NCBI RefSeq assembly: GCF_013391405.1
Contig: NZ_JACBFD010000034.1
Location: 1 to 64,000, forward strand
Source of the DNA: Staphylococcus sp. GSSP0090
Lineage (GTDB): Bacteria; Bacillota; Bacilli; Staphylococcales; Staphylococcaceae
DNA length: 64,000 nucleotides
Reading direction: 5' to 3'
Of the stretch, positions 58,290-64,000 are shown one piece after another. The stretch's first letter is position 1. Each line of letters begins with the position of its first letter. Under the pieces are notes generated by a model that made no database searches, was not told the DNA's origin, and saw only the letters and a list, made by a program, of their open reading frames with translations. The position numbers and the translations under genes are program-made.

Positions 58290-58958
58290 GTAGAGGGTTA
58301 TGTGCACTGATTCCTAAGCAAACAAATACTTTCAATTAAGTCTTCACGAAGTGTTTATAACATGCACGTGATACATGTCAGACTCCATAACTTAAAAAGA
58401 TACAAAGTAAGTTTGAAAACATATGACTGAATCGGATGAATGCAATATGACACAGAGACGGTGTGATGGTTGCCAATTGGAAATTGCTTTGTAACCCCTT
58501 ATGCAAAGCAATGATCGAGATCCGGATGATGTTTGTAAATATCATGTTCACGAAATATAAGTTGAAACCAATAACCTAAGTTTTCTCCCAAAAATTTAAA
58601 CTTAAACCCCCTCAACCAAAACGATCTTTGGTGGCTATGTTTCGAAACAATCTTTAGTCTTTAACATGATAGGATTTACAAATGCTTATCTTTCATATGT
58701 ATACAGACAGCTTTTAGTTTAATATTTATATGCAAAAAACAACATTTGGGTATGTGACGGTTATGCATGAAGTCGCTGCGATACGTATCGATGCACGTCT
58801 CATACGAACTTTAACCAAAGCACGTTGGACATATAAATATTTATAGCACTATACTTTTGTTGCAACAAAAAAGAAATAACCCTCTAGTTATGATAAATAT
58901 GCCTCAAACAAATGAGCCCATCACTACACTGTCCATGTAGTATTGGGCTCATTTGTTT
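58290..58958 (+). ncRNA. candidate noncoding RNA region (unproven)
   Basis: The 813-bp gap after the LysR gene holds no ORF with a credible ribosome binding site. Between the promoter candidate and the strong terminator are C-rich single-strand candidates (TCTCCC near 58585, ACCCCCTC near 58606). These resemble the exposed UCCC motifs of staphylococcal regulatory RNAs. No known RNA family is recognised. The base composition is less AT-rich than the usual spacer here. Confidence 0.35.
58905..58958. terminator. strong bidirectional terminator
   Basis: A 15-bp perfect stem AAACAAATGAGCCCA / TGGGCTCATTTGTTT encloses a small CTAC/GTAG hairpin. It can end the minus-strand lacI-family transcript and any plus-strand transcript. 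Confidence 0.88.
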
Positions 58959-58989
58959 ATGATGGTTATTAGCAACGCGGTGAGGTGAA

Positions 58990-59934
58990 TTATTGATTGT
59001 GACTGAGAGACGGGTGTAGATGGTACGTAGTTTCAATAGGTTCACCTTTAATTACTTTATCTAAGATGGTAACAACTTGTTGTGCAATTTCAGCAGTAGG
59101 GACACCAATCGCGTGTACAGGATAATCTATTTTTTTAATTTGTGGAATGTTATCGTACGAGTAAATCATTGGATGTTCATCAGGTCCCATAGCGTTGATC
59201 GTTCCTACAGTGATATCGTAACTGCCACATATAACGCCGGGTGACAACGATGCTTCTTGAAGAAAATGTTTGACTGATGTCTCTGCTTCAATCGCATTTA
59301 AACCGTTCGAATCAATCATACGATATTGGATATGGTGTTGTTCACAATAAGTGGCAATCGCATCTTTTTTAGCAATTTGACGTGCATCATTTGTGCGAAT
59401 ATCTCCGATATAGTCTATGCGCTCAATCCCCTTATCAAGTAATGACTTGATTGCAGTAACCATTGCTTCTGCATGATTTACGTTTACAATTGGATAAGGA
59501 ACATCTCGATCCACACCATACGCGACGACGGGTACATTATTGTAAATTTCTGGAGGTAAGTTAGTCGTTTCACCTTCATCGAAAATGACAATGCCATCAC
59601 AGCCAAATTCGACAAATTTTTTCGAAGCGGCAGCAACATCATCAATGGATACAAACATGACATAACCTAAGGATTTGATGGCCAAATTAATTTCAGTAAT
59701 AAGATGCGTTACAGCAACTCGGTCGACAGACGGCCATATCAATCCAATCGTACCACTTTTTTTAGAAACCAGCGCTCTTGCGGAGTGGTTAGGAATATAG
59801 TTCATTTCAAGCGCTTTTTGTTGAATCATTTGTTTTGTATCTGGTTTAACAAGTTGGGAATTTTTTAATGCTTTACTAACTGTGGAATAGCTTACACCAC
59901 AGGCTTCGGCAACATCTTTTAACGTGACTGCCAT
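58990..59934 (-). CDS. LacI-family regulator of the KDG/TRAP operon
   Basis: The 314-aa protein has a LacI HTH (VTLKDVAEACGVSYSTVSKAL, residues 3-23) and hinge (NYIPNHSARAL near 50-60), then a sugar-binding core. It is divergent from kdgA across a 137-bp gap holding an 18-bp palindrome with a central CG, the typical LacI operator type. It probably represses the operon until a sugar acid such as 2-keto-3-deoxygluconate or its precursor is present. Confidence 0.88.
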   Translation of the reverse strand: MAVTLKDVAEACGVSYSTVSKALKNSQLVKPDTKQMIQQKALEMNYIPNHSARALVSKKSGTIGLIWPSVDRVAVTHLITEINLAIKSLGYVMFVSIDDVAAASKKFVEFGCDGIVIFDEGETTNLPPEIYNNVPVVAYGVDRDVPYPIVNVNHAEAMVTAIKSLLDKGIERIDYIGDIRTNDARQIAKKDAIATYCEQHHIQYRMIDSNGLNAIEAETSVKHFLQEASLSPGVICGSYDITVGTINAMGPDEHPMIYSYDNIPQIKKIDYPVHAIGVPTAEIAQQVVTILDKVIKGEPIETTYHLHPSLSHNQ

Positions 59935-60017
59935 AAAATTTCTCCTTGAAATAGATTGATTTAAGTTAGAATTAATTATACCATAGAGATAAGCATTACA
60001 ATATTTTTTTGAACAAT

Positions 60018-60035
60018 AATAACAACGTTGTTATT
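60018..60035. promoter_or_regulatory. LacI-type operator palindrome
   Basis: AATAACAACGTTGTTATT is a perfect 18-bp palindrome between the divergent regulator and kdgA. A possible -10 TACAAT (59997-60002) lies just upstream, so binding would block initiation or elongation. Confidence 0.8.
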
Positions 60036-60071
60036 TTTCGGAAATTAAAATTCTATCAAGGGGATGACAAG

Positions 60072-60689
60072 ATGAAATCCACAGAGACAATGAAAGCAAT
60101 TCAACAAGGGCAACATATTGCAGTCATGCGTACAGATGATGCAGCATCATTTTTAGACATTGCCAATACAATTATCGATAAAGGACTTACGATAATTGAA
60201 GTGACATTAACAACACCTAATGCGATTGACATCATAGCTGAATTATCAAAACGAGATGATGCACTCATTGGAGCAGGCACAGTATTAGATAGCGTTTCTG
60301 CACGAACAGCCATTTTAAACGGCGCTCAATTTATTGTGAGTCCATCTTTTGATAAAGAAACAGCTAAAATCGCGAATCTTTATGATGTGCCGTATATTCC
60401 AGGATGTATGACAGTAAAAGAAATGGTTGAGTCATTACGATATGGATGTAAGGTGTTGAAATTATTCCCAGCAACACAATTCTCACCAAAATCTATTAAA
60501 GACTTTAAAGGGCCACTGCCACAAATTGAAATTGTGCCTACAGGTGGTGTTGGAAAAGATAACCAAAAAGAATGGTTAGATGCTGGTAGCTTTGCAGTCG
60601 GCATTGGTAGTGAAATCACGAAAATTTATCAACAGCAAGGTAAAGCTGCATTAGAGCAATACGTAGCAGAATTAAAAAGCGAGGGATAA
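60072..60689 (+). CDS. kdgA: 2-keto-3-deoxy-(6-phospho)gluconate aldolase
   Basis: The 205-aa class I aldolase has E43 in IIEVTLTTPN and the Schiff-base lysine K130 in CKVLKLFPA, plus the phosphate-binding PTGGVG near 157-162. It splits KDPG into pyruvate and glyceraldehyde 3-phosphate. ATG 60072 follows AAGGGG; a longer frame from 60009 would run through the operator and is rejected. It is three bases from kdgK. Confidence 0.92.
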   Translation: MKSTETMKAIQQGQHIAVMRTDDAASFLDIANTIIDKGLTIIEVTLTTPNAIDIIAELSKRDDALIGAGTVLDSVSARTAILNGAQFIVSPSFDKETAKIANLYDVPYIPGCMTVKEMVESLRYGCKVLKLFPATQFSPKSIKDFKGPLPQIEIVPTGGVGKDNQKEWLDAGSFAVGIGSEITKIYQQQGKAALEQYVAELKSEG

Positions 60690-60692
60690 TTT

Positions 60693-61664
60693 ATGACGGT
60701 ATATGGATTTGGCGAAGTACTATTACGCTACACCCCGCCTAATTATGAGCAGCTTAAAGATGCCAATACATTGGGTGTGAACGTTGGCGGCGCTGAATTA
60801 AATGCACTTGTAACTTTAGCACAATTTGGTCACTCAACCGAGATGTTAACGGCGTTACCAAATCACGCATTGGGACAGTTAGCTTTACAAAAAATGTATC
60901 AATCTCGCGTGGGAACACATCTAATACAACAAGTAGATGGTCGTATGGGAACGTACTATATGGAAGAAAGCTTTGGATTTAGAAGTGGTAAGGTCATCTA
61001 TGATCGTGAACATTCAACATTTGCTGAACAAGGACATAAGGTAATGGATGATGTAGCTATCAAAGCAGGTGATTATGTTGTATTGACTGGTATCACATTA
61101 GCCATCAATGAACACATCCGTGAACAAATCGTAGATATACTTAAAAATATTAAAGCGCAAGGTGCACATATTGTGTTTGATATAAACTTTAGAAGCAATT
61201 TATGGTCGAAAGCAGTTGCCGTGCCTATCATTAAATCCATATTACCTTTAGTAGATGTACTGTTCTTTGGTAAAAAGGACGCAACGCATTTACTTGAAAC
61301 AAATGTAGAGGATGACGACATGAAGACCTGTGCTGAAACTATTCAAAGACAATATGATATACCACTTATGGCATCCAGCAATAGAGACATTGAACAAAGC
61401 ACCTTACAAGGCATTGTTCTATCAGAGCAAGGTTATTTAGCAGGTGATGCGTATCAGTATACAGTTTTAAATCGAATTGGTGCGGGAGACGCATTTATGG
61501 CTGGCGTATTGCATGGTTTAATCAACCAGTGGCAATTAAATGAAACCATAGATTTTGCGACAAAATGTTCTGTCTTACAACACACAACAAATGAAGATGC
61601 GTTAGCGGTCGATGAAAGTGATGTTTTTAAATTATCTTCGCATTTTGGAGAGTTGAAGCGATAA
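60693..61664 (+). CDS. kdgK: 2-keto-3-deoxygluconate kinase (PfkB family)
   Basis: The 323-aa ribokinase-fold enzyme has the N-terminal GGAELNALVTLAQFG near 32-46 and the catalytic RIGAGDAFMAG (D266). With KdgA it forms the lower half of the sugar-acid pathway: KDG + ATP to KDPG, then cleavage. It lies directly after kdgA, and its end is 24 bp before dctP. Confidence 0.9.
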   Translation: MTVYGFGEVLLRYTPPNYEQLKDANTLGVNVGGAELNALVTLAQFGHSTEMLTALPNHALGQLALQKMYQSRVGTHLIQQVDGRMGTYYMEESFGFRSGKVIYDREHSTFAEQGHKVMDDVAIKAGDYVVLTGITLAINEHIREQIVDILKNIKAQGAHIVFDINFRSNLWSKAVAVPIIKSILPLVDVLFFGKKDATHLLETNVEDDDMKTCAETIQRQYDIPLMASSNRDIEQSTLQGIVLSEQGYLAGDAYQYTVLNRIGAGDAFMAGVLHGLINQWQLNETIDFATKCSVLQHTTNEDALAVDESDVFKLSSHFGELKR

Positions 61665-61688
61665 TATTTAAAGAAAAGGAGCAAAAAT

Positions 61689-62726
61689 ATGAAAAAATTT
61701 TTAGCTCTGTTTGTAAGCGTATTCTTTTTCTCGGGTATATTGTCATTGACGATACCAGTATCAAGCGTGAATGCAGAAGAAAAGAAAAGAGAAATTATGC
61801 TAGCGCATAATCAACCAACAGAACATCCAGTGCATAAATCACTTGAGATTTTTAAAGATAGATTAGAAAAAGAATCACATGGACAGATTAAGGTTAATAT
61901 TTATCCAAATGGTCAATTAGGTAGTGAACGCGAAGCAATAGAAATGACGCAGACAAACGCAATACAAATGACTAAGGTATCTGCAGGTGCACTGGAAAGT
62001 TTCTCACCTACATACTCACTTTTTAATATGCCTTATTTATTTGAATCTGAAGAAAACTATCGACACGTTATGAAAAAACAAAATGTGCAAGATGCATTTT
62101 TTAAATCAACAGGTGATAAAGGCTTTTTAGGTATTACTTATTACGATGCAGGCATGCGTAATTTATATACTAAAGATAAAAAAATTGAAACGAACAAAGA
62201 TTTAAAAGGTTTAAAGACGAGAGTTCAACCAAGTAAAACAAGTGTTGATTTAATCAAATCACTCGGTGGCACACCAACGCCAATGGACTTCGGTGAAGTA
62301 TATACAGGTATGCAATCAGGTGTGATAGACGCGGCTGAGAATAATGAAACTGCATTAACTACAAATAATCATGGTGAGGTTGCAAAAGATTATTATTATA
62401 CAGAGCATGCGATTGTGCCAGATATTTTAATCATGAATAAAGAAACTTACGATAGTTTCACAAAACAGCAACAAAAATGGTTAAAAGATGCAGCAGCATA
62501 TTCAACTGAAAAACATGAAGTGATTTGGGATAAAGAAGTTAAAAACGCTAAGAAAACAGCTAAAGAAAAAATGGGAGTGAAATTCCATGATGTTGATAAA
62601 GCTTCATTCAAAAAAACATCTAAACCTTTACAAGATGAATTTAAAAAGAATCCAGATACAAAAGAGGACTATAAATTAATCGAGAGGGAGGAGCAACAAT
62701 ATGAAACAAGCAAAGCAAATCATTGA
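61689..62726 (+). CDS. dctP: TRAP transporter substrate-binding protein DctP
   Basis: The 345-aa extracytoplasmic receptor has a signal peptide (KKFLALFVSVFFFSGILSL, cleavage near SVNAEEK). The TRAP-type body includes LAHNQPTEHPVHKSL, PNGQLGSEREAIEM and GLKTRVQPSKTSVDLIKSLGGTP. No lipobox cysteine is present, unusual for a Gram-positive binding protein, so retention at the membrane is unexplained. Its end overlaps dctQ by 26 bp. Substrate is probably an uronate or aldonate judging from kdgAK. Confidence 0.9.
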   Translation: MKKFLALFVSVFFFSGILSLTIPVSSVNAEEKKREIMLAHNQPTEHPVHKSLEIFKDRLEKESHGQIKVNIYPNGQLGSEREAIEMTQTNAIQMTKVSAGALESFSPTYSLFNMPYLFESEENYRHVMKKQNVQDAFFKSTGDKGFLGITYYDAGMRNLYTKDKKIETNKDLKGLKTRVQPSKTSVDLIKSLGGTPTPMDFGEVYTGMQSGVIDAAENNETALTTNNHGEVAKDYYYTEHAIVPDILIMNKETYDSFTKQQQKWLKDAAAYSTEKHEVIWDKEVKNAKKTAKEKMGVKFHDVDKASFKKTSKPLQDEFKKNPDTKEDYKLIEREEQQYETSKANH

Positions 62727-63210
62727 TAAATTGTTGCTCACTTTAGCTGGCATTGCACTTTTCGTTATGGTTATTTTGTCCATTTATCAAGTCATTACAC
62801 GGTTTATATTTAATAGTCCTAGCACGATGAGTGAAGAAATTGTGAGATTTTTATTAATATGGTTTGGATTACTCAGTGCAAGCTATGTGTTCGGTATCAA
62901 ACAACATATTGCGATTTTGTTTATCAGAGAAAAATTGCCGCGTAAAGCACAGTTTGTGATGGAAAAAATAGCGGATGTAATTTTAATCATCGTTGCACTC
63001 GTACTGATGATTTGGGGTGGCTATGAAGTTGTAAAATTAACATGGGCTCAGATTGCACCTTCTACTGGTTTATCGATGGCAGCAATGTACGGTGCGCTTC
63101 CTGTTTCTGGTATCTTCATTATTTTCTATGCTATTTATAATTTGTTAAATAAAGAAGAGTTAGAAACCGTAACAGAAGCAAATCGTGAAGATGGAGGTGA
63201 ACATGTATGA
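62701..63210 (+). CDS. dctQ: TRAP transporter small permease DctQ
   Basis: The 169-aa protein has four membrane helices (about residues 11-33, 50-66, 88-110 and 127-148) with the family stretch SEEIVRFLLIWFGLLSASY near 42-60. It joins DctM in the membrane part of the TRAP transporter. ATGA overlap with dctM. Confidence 0.9.
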   Translation: MKQAKQIIDKLLLTLAGIALFVMVILSIYQVITRFIFNSPSTMSEEIVRFLLIWFGLLSASYVFGIKQHIAILFIREKLPRKAQFVMEKIADVILIIVALVLMIWGGYEVVKLTWAQIAPSTGLSMAAMYGALPVSGIFIIFYAIYNLLNKEELETVTEANREDGGEHV

Positions 63211-64000
63211 CAGTGGTTGCAGGTTTAGTACTGTTTATTACATTTTTCATCTTTCTATTATTCGGCTTACCAATTGCACTTTCAGTGATTTTAAGTTCTA
63301 TTATTACACTGTTATTGATTTTACCATTTGATGTAACGATTGTGACAGCAGCACAACGGATGGTAACAGGCATTGATGATTTCACAATGCTCGCAATTCC
63401 ATTGTTTGTATTAGCAGGCATTATTATGAATAACGGTGGTATTGCTTTTAGGCTTATCAATTTCGCTAAAGTCTTAGTTGGACGTTTACCTGGATCGCTG
63501 GCGCATACCAATATCGTTGGTAATATGTTATTTGGTTCTATTTCAGGATCTAGCGTAGCGGCAGCGGCAGCAATGGGACGTATTATGGGACCTATGGAAG
63601 AAACGCAAGGATATAAAAAAGAATACTCAGCAGCAGCAAATATAGCTTCTGCCCCTTCGGGATTACTGATTCCACCTAGTTCATTATTGATTGTTTATTC
63701 ATTAGTGAGTGGTGGCACATCAATTGCTGCACTATTTATAGCAGGTTATATTCCAGGGATACTATGGGGCGTTGCTTGTATGATTGTTGCTTATGTTATG
63801 GCTAAAAAACAAGGATACAAAGTTTCGGAAAAAATAAGCTGGAAAGACAAGTTGTTTTTAACACTGGATGCACTGCCAAGTCTATTCTTAATTGTAGTCG
63901 TTATTGGCGGTATTGTAGCAGGTATATTTACTGCTACGGAAGGTGCAGCAGTGGCAGTATTCTATTCAACAGTGCTATCTATCATCTATAAGAGCTTGTC
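63207..64000 (+). CDS. dctM: TRAP transporter large permease DctM (partial)
   Basis: The open frame starts MTVVAGLVLFITFFIFLLFGLP and is still open at the window end (264 codons seen). Motifs of DctM are visible: MLAIPLFVLAGIIMNNGGI near 52-70, GSISGSSVAAAAAMGRIM near 110-127 and ASAPSGLLIPPSSLLIVYSL near 146-165. It is the Na+- or H+-coupled transport subunit. Start overlaps the dctQ stop; GGAGGTG precedes it. Confidence 0.92.
   Translation, partial: MTVVAGLVLFITFFIFLLFGLPIALSVILSSIITLLLILPFDVTIVTAAQRMVTGIDDFTMLAIPLFVLAGIIMNNGGIAFRLINFAKVLVGRLPGSLAHTNIVGNMLFGSISGSSVAAAAAMGRIMGPMEETQGYKKEYSAAANIASAPSGLLIPPSSLLIVYSLVSGGTSIAALFIAGYIPGILWGVACMIVAYVMAKKQGYKVSEKISWKDKLFLTLDALPSLFLIVVVIGGIVAGIFTATEGAAVAVFYSTVLSIIYKSL

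Noticed and set aside
58423..58494. 23-aa ORF with four cysteines (MTESDECNMTQRRCDGC...)
   Set aside because: No Shine-Dalgarno sequence and no sign of conservation; likely chance in the noncoding strip.
60009..60071. N-terminal extension of KdgA
   Set aside because: It would translate the LacI operator palindrome and lacks a ribosome binding site.
63131..63511. 126-codon antisense open frame across dctQ/dctM
   Set aside because: Overlaps two clear TRAP permease genes and shows no protein signature.

Overview
The window is chromosomal DNA of a low-GC Gram-positive bacterium and is almost certainly Staphylococcus. RpoB, RpoC, EF-Tu, ClpC, CtsR and SigH read as staphylococcal proteins. The gene order (end of an rRNA operon, pdxR<>pdxST, nupC, ctsR-mcsA-mcsB-clpC, radA, yacL, gltX, cysE-cysS-mrnC-rlmB-rae1, sigH, rpmG-secE-nusG, rplKA, rplJL, rsmC, rpoBC, rpsL-rpsG-fusA-tuf) is the conserved staphylococcal backbone. 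The KDG/TRAP locus, the tandem isaB genes and the non-BlaZ class A beta-lactamase suggest a novobiocin-resistant, S. saprophyticus-like species. That placement is inference; no species call can be made by eye.

Layout. 1-120: 3' end of a 5S rRNA and the rrn terminator, with an abrupt non-5S 5' edge. 0.3-4.5 kb: vitamin B6 synthesis (pdxR, pdxST) and a nucleoside transporter. 4.6-9.2 kb: the CtsR-controlled protein quality-control operon, with a promoter and two CtsR boxes visible. 9.5-18.6 kb: DNA repair, tRNA charging, cysteine synthesis behind a Cys T-box, RNA processing, and sigH with a hairpin over its ribosome binding site. 18.6-36.4 kb: Sec/transcription/ribosome superoperons with structured leaders before rplK, rplA and rplJ. 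36.4-37.0 kb: a repeat-rich strip after tuf.

37-58 kb is accessory and metabolic. It holds an M20 amidohydrolase, kbl, small membrane proteins and acetyltransferases, and a ketone-body module (scoA-scoB-bdh). These are followed by an ornithine-cyclodeaminase-family gene, a PBP4-like DD-carboxypeptidase and an epimerase. Next comes a strikingly AT-rich two-gene cassette (an XcbB/CpsF-like hydrolase and a GT2 + CDP-glycerol glycerophosphotransferase fusion) beside a SASA-type carbohydrate esterase. Two tandem isaB-like antigens behind a long leader and a class A beta-lactamase next to a LysR regulator close this part. 58.2-59.0 kb is noncoding but has a promoter-like element and a strong terminator.

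59-64 kb: a LacI-family regulator faces kdgA-kdgK-dctP-dctQ-dctM, which looks like uptake of a sugar acid by a TRAP transporter followed by 2-keto-3-deoxygluconate breakdown. A perfect 18-bp palindrome between them is the probable operator. dctM runs off the window end.

Most worth a second look: the AT-rich wall/capsule-polymer cassette, the mosaic palindromic repeats (36.7-37.0 kb and 0.2 kb), the orphan beta-lactamase, the 0.8-kb noncoding strip, the 22-codon minus-strand ORF at 54.4 kb, the sigH hairpin and the shared rplK/rplA leader motif. No transposase, integrase, CRISPR array or tRNA was seen.
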